From the NCBI RefSeq assembly GCF_014217565.1, contig NZ_CP043661.1, forward strand, positions 3,472,001-3,536,000: a stretch of DNA of 64,000 nucleotides, written 5' to 3'. The translations under genes and the position numbers were made by a program. Of this stretch, positions 38,187-45,227 are shown piece by piece (the stretch's first letter is position 1; each line of letters starts with the position of its first letter). This stretch comes from Kribbella qitaiheensis. GTDB lineage: Bacteria > Actinomycetota > Actinomycetes > Propionibacteriales > Kribbellaceae. Below the pieces are notes generated by a model. That model saw nothing but the letters and a program-made list of their open reading frames with translations. It searched no databases and was not told the origin of the DNA.

Positions 38187-38324
38187 TCACCGGCAACCTT
38201 TCGTCTGGCCGTTCCGCGCATAGGCGTAGCGGCGCAAACACTTCTCACAGCCAGCCCGGCCCCTGTCCTTTCGCGCAAGACATGCACAACGAGTCAGGTA
38301 CCGCATTTGCTGACCGAGCTTCAA
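38187..38324 (-). CDS. Cysteine-rich 45-residue protein, possible zinc knuckle
   Basis: TTG 38324 follows GGAGGTGG with a four-base gap and opens a 45-codon frame. It contains five cysteines and many basic residues: RCACLARKDRGRAGCEKCLRRY then KGCR. The C-x-C and C-x2-C pairs could bind zinc and the charge suggests nucleic acid binding. A 16-codon upstream frame with its own ribosome site ends overlapping this TTG and might couple its translation. I recognise no family. It lies between the two-helix protein and the repeat-rich non-coding zone. Confidence 0.5.
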   Translation of the reverse strand: MKLGQQMRYLTRCACLARKDRGRAGCEKCLRRYAYARNGQTKGCR

Positions 38325-38401
38325 ACAACCACCTCCGCATGAGTGACGAATCGTTCTCTATTGCCCAACACAACCACCTCTCGAATGTATTCCCAAGCTA
38401 A

Positions 38402-38417
38402 TTGCAACAAGTTGCAA
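38402..38417. promoter_or_regulatory. 16-bp palindrome, possible regulator site
   Basis: TTGCAACAAGTTGCAA is a perfect palindrome apart from its AA centre. It lies about 80 bases upstream of the cysteine-rich gene on the minus strand, where an operator would be expected. Which regulator binds is unknown; the Xre-TPR protein of the element is one candidate. Confidence 0.5.
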
Positions 38418-38476
38418 ACCCCCTAACACACCGACGCAAATCGGGCTGCAACCGCACGATAGGCCCGCGACCGGCG

Positions 38477-38519
38477 CACGGAACACTTACCCCTCGGGGG
38501 GACGGGTAAGTGTTCCGTG
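38477..38519. repeat. Perfect 16-bp inverted repeat
   Basis: CACGGAACACTTACCC (38477-38492) and its exact complement (38504-38519) flank an 11-base loop containing six G residues. This is the strongest hairpin in the element and lacks a T-run, so a DNA-level role at an origin or transfer site is more likely than termination. Confidence 0.75.
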
Positions 38520-38566
38520 AGTTGCGGTCACGGGTTACGTGTAAAAACTATTCAGTTGTGTTTCAG

Positions 38567-38627
38567 CAGTCCCCCGCTCGCTTGTGAAGTGCCATACGCA
38601 ATCGAATGGGACGCGAGCGAGGGACTG
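38567..38627. repeat. 15-bp inverted repeat with 31-base spacer
   Basis: CAGTCCCCCGCTCGC (38567-38581) pairs with GCGAGCGAGGGACTG (38613-38627) with one mismatch. It lies 47 bases beyond the perfect repeat at 38477-38519 in the same non-coding zone. Confidence 0.7.
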
Positions 38628-38773
38628 CCGTCTATTGGAAACGGCGGGGCGCTACATGGTTCTCTTTTCCGTTGTGAGGGGCGGAATGGTTACGCCATGC
38701 CGCGCCCCGCCGAAGCCAGGATGACCGGGCAGAAACCTTGATGCTGCCCACCGGCCAACCTGACCGGTCAGAG

Positions 38774-39130
38774 TTACTCGACGTGTCCGGCAATCAGCAC
38801 CTGAACCCCGTCAGCCGTGAAAGCCTGCAACGCGACCAGCGGTGGAGTACCTAAACCGGCGAGATGATGCACGCCCGGCAAGATCACTACACGTTCGCCC
38901 GTACCGTGCAGTTTCTCCGCCATGCGCGCGAAAGCGTCAGGGACCGTCTCCAACTCTTCGACAAAGATTTCGGCGATCTCCAACCCCCTCGCTCGCGCGA
39001 AAGCGATGATGCCCTGCTGGGCTTGCGCCATTTCCCGTGGCGTCATCAGCACATGCCGACGGATATACGCCGCGACATACGGTGCCGGTTTCTGCCCAGT
39101 GCTCACACTGTTCTCCGCAAGAATCGTCAT
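38774..39130 (-). CDS. Degenerate serine-recombinase-fold protein, copy 2
   Basis: A 118-residue protein that lines up with the N-terminal resolvase fold: VAAYIRRHV in place of the catalytic Y-x-R-V-S strand, then AQAQQGIIAFARARGLEIAEIFVEE, DAFARMAEKL and GERVVILPGVHHLAGLG in place of the VVVLVWKLDRLSR strand. The position of the catalytic serine is histidine, so it cannot be a recombinase. It has no DNA-binding domain. It aligns over its length with the gene upstream, whose stop overlaps its ATG (ATGA) after a GGGGAGGG ribosome site. It may bind or modulate the integrase, or have a new use for the fold. Confidence 0.65.
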   Translation of the reverse strand: MTILAENSVSTGQKPAPYVAAYIRRHVLMTPREMAQAQQGIIAFARARGLEIAEIFVEELETVPDAFARMAEKLHGTGERVVILPGVHHLAGLGTPPLVALQAFTADGVQVLIAGHVE

Positions 39131-39501
39131 TGACCCTCCCCGCTCGAAAGACTGCTCTTCCACTTCAGAATCGAAACCAACGGTAAAACTTTCACGTCCA
39201 CGTCAAGTTCTTTGAACCTGTTAACCACCGACACGGCAGGCTCACTGTCCGGGAAATAGTTTGGCTCGGGCACAAGCACCACCCTGATACCGCGCGACTC
39301 GACCCGCTTAAGCAATGCCCTTAAAGCCACCGAAGAATCTTCCGGCTTCTCAACGAACAGGCCGACCACCTGCACGCCGCTCTCTACGGCAAACCGGCGC
39401 ATAACCCCTTGGAGCGAATACACATCAGGCTTAGTCAACGGCGGCACATGCCGCAGATAGACCAACGCATACCGCTTGAGCCAGTCCCCGCAGTCATCCA
39501 T
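39127..39501 (-). CDS. Degenerate serine-recombinase-fold protein, copy 1
   Basis: A 124-residue paralogue of the following gene. YALVYLRHVPPL replaces the catalytic strand (valine where serine belongs). Then come LQGVMRRFAVESGVQVVGLFVEK, SVALRALLKRVESRGIRVVLVPEPNYF and FKELDVDVKVLPLVS, following the alternating strands and helices of a resolvase catalytic domain. No zinc ribbon or helix-turn-helix is attached. Its start overlaps the stop of a 42-residue membrane protein by one base, and its stop overlaps the next start by four, so the three form an operon. The fold assignment is by eye and needs structural comparison. Confidence 0.65.
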   Translation of the reverse strand: MDDCGDWLKRYALVYLRHVPPLTKPDVYSLQGVMRRFAVESGVQVVGLFVEKPEDSSVALRALLKRVESRGIRVVLVPEPNYFPDSEPAVSVVNRFKELDVDVKVLPLVSILKWKSSLSSGEGQ

Positions 39502-39629
39502 CAGGCCGACCCAGAACCCGACTCATCGCGACGCATAGACGCACGAATCGCAAGAATCGTCGCGAAGTCAGCCAAGGCCAGCACGGCCAGAACCACCGCG
39601 CCCCAATTGGCCGCACTCTGGATATCCAT
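39501..39629 (-). CDS. 42-residue membrane protein at the head of the recombinase-fold operon
   Basis: ATG 39629 follows AGGAGGAGG by about a dozen bases and opens a 42-codon frame: a single hydrophobic helix (WGAVVLAVLALADFATILAI) flanked by a short polar N-terminus and a basic, then acidic, tail (RASMRRDESGSGSA). The TGA overlaps the ATG of the next gene by one base. It is divergent from the Xre-TPR regulator, so the 160 bases between (39630-39789) should hold both promoters. No family is recognised. Confidence 0.65.
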   Translation of the reverse strand: MDIQSAANWGAVVLAVLALADFATILAIRASMRRDESGSGSA

Positions 39630-39728
39630 CAGCTATCTGACCTCCTCCTGTCGCACCGTCTCCCTGGGCCTTGGTCGGCCATACGGAGTAGCCTGCTAGG
39701 TGTTGGACGTTGAGACCAGGGATCCGCT

Positions 39729-39747
39729 GTCTACAAGCCGTCTACAA
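39729..39747. promoter_or_regulatory. Direct repeats in divergent promoter region
   Basis: GTCTACAA occurs at 39729-39736 and 39740-39747. The centres are 11 bases apart, one helical turn, as for a regulator bound twice on the same face. The site lies 43-61 bases before the Xre-TPR gene and upstream of the divergent small-protein operon. Autoregulation by the Xre protein is inferred. Confidence 0.45.
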
Positions 39748-39789
39748 ATGGCGTGACGGTGCGGACATCAGCGCTAGGAGCGGGGCACG

Positions 39790-40959
39790 ATGGGCAGTAG
39801 CTTTGGGGAAACCCTTAGATCGGTGCGGAGCTCGCGAGACCTGAGCCTCCGGGGCTTGGCCCGTCTCGTGTACTTCTCTCCGGCGTTCATTGGGCACGTC
39901 GAAACTGGATTGCGACAACCAACCGAAGCATTCGCGCAAGCTGTGGACCAAGCGCTAGAAACATCTGGCTTATTCACAGAGCTTGCGCGGTTAGGAGATG
40001 ATGACGAAGTGTACCGCCGCACCCTTTTGAAGGCGCTCGGAACGCTAACGAGTGTGGGCGCAATTGCGCCGAGTGCAGTCGCAGAAACGTTGCGTCATTC
40101 TCTTGATCGAGCGGCGAGCCTTGTCACTGATGCCGACGATTGGGAAAGCATCGTCTCTACTTATGGTCGAGGCTTTATGACGGAACCACTTTCTGAACTG
40201 TCGCAGAGAGCCATGGGTGACTTGCTCGTTTTGTCGGCCAACCCCCACCTCAGAGGAAGGCACGGCGTCCGGCTCGCAATGGTCTATGGATCGTCAGTTG
40301 CTAGCCTTGGTGATCCCGTCACCGCCAAACGTTGGTATAACACCGCTGTTAAGTTGGCCGATCATTCCGGTGATAGAGATATGCGTGCGTGGAGTCGGGC
40401 CAGACTTGCGTATCGCGTGTTTTATGAAGGCGGCGAAGATAAAGAGGTCCTGCAATCTGCTGACTACCCGATCACGTTCGGTGGTCCAGCGTCAGCCCTG
40501 ATCGAGGCGCACGCGGCGAAGGCTCATGTCTTCGCTAGCCAAGGGGATTCGAGATCTGCAAATCAGGCTTTAGGTTCCGCCTACCGGTCACTAGAGTTGG
40601 CTCAAGACCAAGATGGTTCGTCAATCTTCGCGATGCCGGGTTGGCGTTTAGCTATCGCCGCTAGTTGGACCTACACGGCGCTAGGTGATATTGCCAAAGC
40701 CCAGGCTATTCAGGCCGAGGCCGAGAAGCTTCCCAAAGCTGCGATCCGTTGGCGTGCTCAACTTGATATGCACCGAGCTTGGGGCGTTGTGCAAAGCGAA
40801 GACATTGATACTGGCGCTGGCCAAGCTCGCCAACTTCTAGAAACCGAACGGAGCAAGGTAATTCACGGTCTCGGTCAGCGCGTATACCTCGCCGTGCCAC
40901 CGAGTGAACGAGATAGAACTTCCGTTCGCGACCTCGCCGAGGCGCTAAAGGTTCGATGA
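39790..40959 (+). CDS. Xre-family regulator with C-terminal TPR-like domain
   Basis: A 389-residue protein. Residues about 5-60 are a helix-turn-helix (FGETLRSVRSSRDLSLRGLARLVYFSPAFIGHVETGLRQPT). The remaining 300 residues are helical pairs of TPR type (GDPVTAKRWYNTAVKLADHSGD, SRSANQALGSAYRSLELA, GDIAKAQAIQAEAEKLPKAAI), common in actinobacterial regulators that may sense peptides or small ligands. It is the likely master switch of the element. It overlaps the next small gene (ATGATGA). The codon use is more A+T-rich than in host genes. Confidence 0.85.
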   Translation: MGSSFGETLRSVRSSRDLSLRGLARLVYFSPAFIGHVETGLRQPTEAFAQAVDQALETSGLFTELARLGDDDEVYRRTLLKALGTLTSVGAIAPSAVAETLRHSLDRAASLVTDADDWESIVSTYGRGFMTEPLSELSQRAMGDLLVLSANPHLRGRHGVRLAMVYGSSVASLGDPVTAKRWYNTAVKLADHSGDRDMRAWSRARLAYRVFYEGGEDKEVLQSADYPITFGGPASALIEAHAAKAHVFASQGDSRSANQALGSAYRSLELAQDQDGSSIFAMPGWRLAIAASWTYTALGDIAKAQAIQAEAEKLPKAAIRWRAQLDMHRAWGVVQSEDIDTGAGQARQLLETERSKVIHGLGQRVYLAVPPSERDRTSVRDLAEALKVR

Positions 40960-41255
40960 TGACGGCTTTACAGCAAGGCTGGATCTTCTGCGCTGACGGC
41001 TTCGGCTGGTTGCAGCGCCTGACGCCCGAAGGTCTGCTAAGCCCGGACTCTATGAGAGTCGATATTTCGAGCATTACAAGTCCTGCTGACTTGCCGGATA
41101 CATGGAGTGAGTTCCTGTCGGGCGACGGGTGGTATATCGGCGTTCCGGTAAGGATGGTCAACGAACTTGCAGCAAATCACGGAGACGTGATTGATGTGCA
41201 GTCCTCCTACATTGATTGGCAGACGCCTTCTGCGGACTCAGATAACCCCAGATGA
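40956..41255 (+). CDS. Small protein of unknown function at the right end of the element
   Basis: A 99-residue acidic protein, co-transcribed with the Xre-TPR regulator through a four-base overlap. It has no transmembrane helix. Aromatic and acidic residues dominate (GWIFCADGFGWLQRLTPEGLL, DTWSEFLSGDGWYIGVPVRMV). Position beside the regulator and attR makes it a candidate recombination directionality factor or anti-regulator, but nothing in the sequence proves that. Confidence 0.65.
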   Translation: MMTALQQGWIFCADGFGWLQRLTPEGLLSPDSMRVDISSITSPADLPDTWSEFLSGDGWYIGVPVRMVNELAANHGDVIDVQSSYIDWQTPSADSDNPR

Positions 41256-41340
41256 CGAGGCAGCCTGAACCGCTGAGGGTCGGTGGCCCTGCGGGGAGGC
41301 GTGTGACCCTCTCCGTGGGCCGCTACGGGCTGCGCGGCAG

Positions 41341-41400
41341 GCCACTGAAAGTGGCTCTGACCTGCGGAAACGTCAAGGGTGCCAGTCCTGCAACTTGACT
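41341..41400 (+). other. attR junction with adjacent hairpin
   Basis: A perfect six-base hairpin (GCCACT-GAA-AGTGGC, 41341-41355) lies just inside the element, and the element ends at ...CAACTTGACT. Host sequence resumes with ACGATGCGGATGCTG, the second half of the ATPase gene. The inner arms at both ends should together form attP after excision. Confidence 0.6.
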
Positions 41401-42258
41401 ACGATGCGGATGCTGGCGACCCTGATCAAGCCGACCAGCGGTTCGGCCACCGTGGCCGGCTGCGACCTGGCCGAGGACCCCGTCGGCGTCCGCCGCGGCA
41501 TCGGCTACGTGTCGCAGAGCGGTTCCACGCTGCCCGAGGCGATCGCCGGCGACGAGGTCGTCGACCACGCCCGGCTGTACGGCGTACCGAAGAAGCAGGC
41601 GATCGCGGACGGCCGGCGCCTGTTCGAGGAACTCGACCTGCCCGGCCTCTGGAAGCGCCAGTGCAAGACCCTGTCGGGCGGTCAGCGCCGTCGCCTCGAC
41701 ATCGTGATGGGGCTGATCCACGACCCCAAGCTGATCTTTCTGGACGAGCCGACCACCGGCCTCGACCCGCAGGCCCGGGCGAACCTGTGGGAGCACATCC
41801 GCGGCCTCCGCGATCGCGGCTCGACGATCTTCCTGACGACCCACTACCTGGACGAGGCAGACGCGCTCTGCGACCGGATCCTGGTCATCGACCACGGCAA
41901 GATCGTTGCCGCCGGCAAGCCCGAGGAGCTGAAGCAGCAGGTCTCCGGCGACGGCGTCCGGCTCGGACTCGCGGATGCCTCCCAGGCACCCGCCGTGAGC
42001 AAGATCGTCGAGGAGCTGAACGGCGCGGTCGCGATCGAGACCGATGGCGACGTGGTCGCGTTCCGGATCCCCAAGGGCGGCTCGGTGCTGCCGGGACTGC
42101 TCCGATCGATCGATGCCCAGGGCATCGAGCTGAACGGCGTCGAGGTACACCGCCCGACGCTGGACGACGTCTTCCTGACGATGACGGGCCGCTCCCTGCG
42201 CGACGAGGACAGCGCGGACGCAGTACAGGACGAGAAGCAGAAGGAGACAGTGGCATGA
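41395..42258 (+). pseudogene. 3' fragment of the exporter ABC ATPase gene
   Basis: This is the continuation of the gene begun at 33198. It lacks Walker A but keeps the Q-loop (YVSQSGSTLPEAIAG), signature KTLSGGQRRRLDIVMG, Walker B LIFLDEPTTGLDPQAR and the C-terminal domain with the terminal VHRPTLDDVFLTMTGRSL block typical of DrrA-like drug exporters. Joined to the 5' part it would make an ATPase of about 335 residues. It still overlaps the permease start by four bases. It has no ribosome site of its own at the TTG. Confidence 0.9.
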
Positions 42259-43019
42259 CGGTGCTTCGCGAGACCTGGATCGTCTTCAACCGCGCGATGC
42301 GGCTGTCGCTGCGCAACCCGATGTGGTCCATCCTGATGCTCAGCCAGCCGTTGATGTACCTGTTCCTGTTCGGCCCGTTGCTGAAGCCGATCACCGCGCA
42401 GATCAGCCAGGGCGCGACCACGAACGCCTACCAGGTGTTCATCCCCGGCCTGATCGTCCAGCTCGGCATGTTCGGCGCGATGTTCGTCGGCTTCGGCCTG
42501 ATCGCGGAGTATCGGGCCGGTGTGATCGAGGCGGATCGGGTCACCCCGGCGTCCCGGATGGCGCTGATGGCAGGTCGCGTACTGCGTGACGTGGTGGTCC
42601 TGGTCGTGCAGTCGATCCTGTTGCTGGTGGTGTCCATCCCGATGGGCCTGCGTGCGCCCTGGGGTGGCGTCCTGCTGTCGTTGGTGATTGTGGCGCTGCT
42701 CGGCGCGACCTTCGCCTCCCTGTCGTACTCCGTAGCGCTCATCACCAAGAGCGAGGACGCGCTGGCGCCGCTGCTGAACGGGATCGCGATGCCGTTGCTG
42801 CTGCTGTCCGGCATCCTGCTGCCGATGCAGATCGGCCCGACCTGGCTGCAGCGGCTGTCCGACATCAGCCCGCTCAAGCACGTGGTGAACGGTGTCCGGG
42901 CCCTGTTCCGCGGCGACATCGGCAGCAGTTCGTCCCTGTGGGGTCTGTTCTGGGTCGTCCTGCTGACGGTCGTGGGACTCACCGTCGGCGCCCGCACCTT
43001 CCGCAAGGAATCCGCCTAG
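42255..43019 (+). CDS. ABC-2 type exporter permease (DrrB-like)
   Basis: A 254-residue membrane protein with six hydrophobic helices and the ABC-2 signature region (LNGIAMPLLLLSGILLPMQIGPTWLQRLSDISPLKHVVNGVRALFRG). It is the partner of the split ATPase. While the element is integrated it is cut off from its native promoter and its ATPase, so the exporter is presumably silent. The coding sequence itself is intact, which suggests that insertion is recent or reversible. Confidence 0.88.
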   Translation: MTVLRETWIVFNRAMRLSLRNPMWSILMLSQPLMYLFLFGPLLKPITAQISQGATTNAYQVFIPGLIVQLGMFGAMFVGFGLIAEYRAGVIEADRVTPASRMALMAGRVLRDVVVLVVQSILLLVVSIPMGLRAPWGGVLLSLVIVALLGATFASLSYSVALITKSEDALAPLLNGIAMPLLLLSGILLPMQIGPTWLQRLSDISPLKHVVNGVRALFRGDIGSSSSLWGLFWVVLLTVVGLTVGARTFRKESA

Positions 43020-43029
43020 CCAACTGCGA

Positions 43030-43085
43030 CTGCTTGCGTCCGAAGCCCCGAGGGTCCTGACCTCGGATTCTTCGGACACAAGCAG
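43030..43085. terminator. Hairpin terminator after the exporter permease
   Basis: CTGCTTGCGTCCGAAG (from 43030) pairs with its near complement ending at 43085; the arms extend to CCGAGG/CCTCGG with a small internal loop and a seven-base apex. ATTTC follows on the plus strand. It closes the PadR-exporter operon 10 bases after the permease stop. Confidence 0.75.
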
Positions 43086-43144
43086 ATTTCAGAGGCAAGG
43101 CGTTGTTCATCGGGGCGTCGCTCTGCGTGGTTAGCGTCGCAGTC

Positions 43145-44650
43145 ATGCGTATGCCGTCGCCGTTGGTCCGTGGGCTGATCGGCTCTTGCATAGTCGCCGC
43201 TGCATCGCTGGTGACGTCCGTAGTGCCCGAGTCGTCGTGGGTGGCGTCGCTGCCGATCGCCAGTGAGCTGCGGTCTACTCTGCCCGGGCGGATGACCGGC
43301 CTGACCTTCATGGTCGCCGGACTCGGACTGATGGTGTGGGCGTGGTTATCGGTCGGCCGCGACGTACTTGCCGGCGTACGGCATCGCATCACCCCACTGG
43401 TGATCGCCTGGAGCGCGCCGCTGCTCCTGACGCCGCCCCTGTTCAGCAGAGACGCCTGGAGCTACGCAGCGCAGGGTGCACTCGTCGCCAAAGGCTTCGA
43501 CCCGTACGCCGTGGGCCCCGGCGCTTTGTCCGGCCACATCGTCGAGGCAGTCGACCCGATGTGGATGGCGACTCCTGCGCCGTACGGGCCGGTGCCGCTC
43601 GCGTACGGCGGGTTGATGGCGCGCCTGACCATGGACCCGTACCTGCTGATGCTGGCGCATCGGGCCCTGGCATTACTAGGGATCGTGTTGATCGCCTGGG
43701 CAGTGCCGCGACTCGCAACCGCCTGCCGGGTCGATCCGAGGATCGCTACCTGGCTTGTCGTCGCCAACCCGGTGCTGATCACGCACGGCCTGGGTGCGGC
43801 ACACAACGACGTACTCATGCTCGGTGTTGCGTGTGCTGCCTTCGCAGTTGCTCTCACCGGTCACTGGGGAACCGCCGCAGTACTAGCTGGTGCTGCAGCA
43901 GCAGTGAAGTTGCCTGGTGGGCTAGTGGTGATCGCAATCGCTGCAGTGATGAGCCCACTCGCCCGGCCTCGTCCACGGATTGTCAGTCTCGCTATAGCCG
44001 GTGTGGTCGCCGTGGTGACACTGGCAACCGTCGGCGAACTGACCGGCGTCGGCTCAGGCTGGCTGAGCGCTCTCGACGTACCAGGACTGGTCCGCTCGCC
44101 ACTGTCGATCGCAAACCTCATCGGTCTCGGCGCTGCCGGCGTACTGGGCTGGCTAGGGGAAGACACCGCCGCCAAGCAAGCACTCCAGCTCGTACGCCTG
44201 CTCGGCATGCTCACAGCAGTCGGCCTGATCGCCGTACTCGGTCTGCGCTCATCCATCCACAACGCAGCCCGCGCAGTAGGAATCGCCTTACTGGCCGTAG
44301 TTCTGCTCGGCCCCACAGCTCACGACTGGTACTTCGTCTGGTGCTTGCCGTTCCTAGCAGTAGCTCGCCCGGGCCGTCGCCTCACCACCGCCCTCATCGG
44401 CGTCAGCACCATCCTCACCATCGCCGCCCCACTCAACTCATCTCTCCGCGGCGCGGTCATCCCCATCCTCGTCACCACCTCCCTGGTCCTGGTGGTCGCC
44501 GGCACCTTGCTAGGCCGAGTCCACACCATCCAGCCTCAGGTACGCGGGAAAGGCCGGACAACAATCAAAGAGGGCACCCTGCTCGTCGACCCGATCCGCA
44601 CGCCCACCAGTGGAGAGATCCGCGCGGCAACATCCACCATCCGGTCATAG
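43145..44650 (+). CDS. Polyprenol-phosphate-mannose-dependent alpha-1,6-mannosyltransferase (MptB/MptA-like)
   Basis: A 501-residue GT-C type membrane glycosyltransferase with about 12-13 hydrophobic helices. The first luminal loop has SRDAWSYAAQGALVAKGFDPYAVGP, matching the acidic and aromatic motif of mycobacterial MptA/MptB, which build the mannan core of lipomannan from polyprenyl-phosphomannose. A second motif, TAHDWYFVWCLPFLA, is near the C-terminus. ATG 43145 was chosen over an upstream TTG. Family assignment is good; the exact acceptor in this organism is unknown. Confidence 0.8.
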   Translation: MRMPSPLVRGLIGSCIVAAASLVTSVVPESSWVASLPIASELRSTLPGRMTGLTFMVAGLGLMVWAWLSVGRDVLAGVRHRITPLVIAWSAPLLLTPPLFSRDAWSYAAQGALVAKGFDPYAVGPGALSGHIVEAVDPMWMATPAPYGPVPLAYGGLMARLTMDPYLLMLAHRALALLGIVLIAWAVPRLATACRVDPRIATWLVVANPVLITHGLGAAHNDVLMLGVACAAFAVALTGHWGTAAVLAGAAAAVKLPGGLVVIAIAAVMSPLARPRPRIVSLAIAGVVAVVTLATVGELTGVGSGWLSALDVPGLVRSPLSIANLIGLGAAGVLGWLGEDTAAKQALQLVRLLGMLTAVGLIAVLGLRSSIHNAARAVGIALLAVVLLGPTAHDWYFVWCLPFLAVARPGRRLTTALIGVSTILTIAAPLNSSLRGAVIPILVTTSLVLVVAGTLLGRVHTIQPQVRGKGRTTIKEGTLLVDPIRTPTSGEIRAATSTIRS

Positions 44651-44996
44651 GTCCTTGGCAGATCGCGGCTGTGTATCGGCTCCTGGTGAACAATCCGTGG
44701 GTCGCGTTCGCGCGAGCAACCGCAACCCTTCGCCGCGTCGACGGCGTCAGGTTGACCACCGGGTCGACGTACCAAGGGAGCTGCGCACCCTGGGCAATCG
44801 CCCAACGGCTCAGTTGGCGATCCATTGCGTTCCTCAGACCAACCTCGACGTAGTGCAGCGACTCGTAGAAGGCACCGCTGATCTCGGAGTTCCAGCCGTA
44901 GAGCGACAGCCCGGCGGGTGGATCGCCTCCTGCCGCGGCGAGGTACGGGTGCAGGCGCGCTCGTGAGAGAAGGATGGTCCAGCGCTGTCTTGCCAC
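44536..44996 (-). pseudogene. Remnant of an Abi-like (abortive-infection family) gene
   Basis: The N-terminal part (LLSRARLHPYLAAAGG, YGWNSEISGAFYESLHYVEVGLRNAMDRQL) matches the Abi-like family and runs to about residue 97. The family C-terminus (RIVHQEPIHSRDLP, WISP-like AARISPLVGV) is present immediately after it but in another frame. The central block around the usual VVAELxFGFW motif is missing. So the gene has suffered an internal deletion with loss of frame. Its tail overlaps the end of the convergent mannosyltransferase gene. Confidence 0.65.
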
Positions 44997-45028
44997 AGGT
45001 GGTGCCGTCCAGGTCTTCTAGATGACGT

Positions 45029-45131
45029 TTGGCTGCGCAGCGGCGATGGTCTACCTTTGTGGTTAGTGAGTGCCCCGGGAATCACGGCGTACCGGCTTCG
45101 GCCAGGGAAACCCCCCGGGGCCTTTTCTTTT
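45029..45131 (+). ncRNA. Candidate small RNA with promoter and terminator
   Basis: A promoter-like TTGGCT (45029-45034), a 17-base spacer and TACCTT (45052-45057) predict a start near 45064. About 70 bases later GCCCCGGG (45072-45079) pairs with CCCGGGGC (45114-45121), followed by CTTTTCTTTT, a real T-tract rare in this GC-rich window. A GGC-TTCG-GCC tetraloop hairpin lies inside. No protein is encoded. A short stable RNA is the best reading; a terminator for distant mannosyltransferase mRNA is the alternative. Confidence 0.4.
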
Positions 45132-45227
45132 GCCCGCGAAGGGTTTTGAGCCGTTTCTGCGCACGCCGAGCCTAGCCAGCCGCCTGAGGTTCCGGCAGCC
45201 AACTTGAAGTACCTGTGGACAACCGTC

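Larger units (their letters stand above)
38325..38773. other. Non-coding zone of the element with strong inverted repeats; candidate transfer or replication origin
   Basis: These 449 bases have no convincing gene beyond the possible 16-codon leader. They hold three symmetrical structures: a 16-base palindrome TTGCAACAAGTTGCAA at 38402-38417, a perfect 16-base inverted repeat at 38477-38492/38504-38519, and a 15-base inverted repeat with one mismatch at 38567-38581/38613-38627. Such density within an element that has a translocase but no relaxase suggests a cis-acting transfer locus or origin. Confidence 0.5.
33338..41400 (+). mobile_element. Integrative (probably conjugative or mobilisable) element, about 8.06 kb
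   Basis: The element is inserted in the Walker A codons of an exporter ATPase gene. Inside are a large serine integrase at the left end, an FtsK/TraB-type translocase, several tiny genes, a repeat-rich non-coding zone, two degenerate recombinase-fold proteins, an Xre-TPR regulator and a small unknown gene. Its A+T content is visibly higher than the flanks, with TTT, AAA and GTT codons common. It resembles an actinomycete integrative conjugative element with a single translocase gene, but no replication initiator or Prim-Pol is recognisable. No phage structural genes are present. Confidence 0.88.

Noticed and set aside
33338..41400. Interpretation of the element as a prophage
   Set aside because: No capsid, portal, terminase, tail or lysis genes are present; the translocase and size fit a conjugative or mobilisable element.
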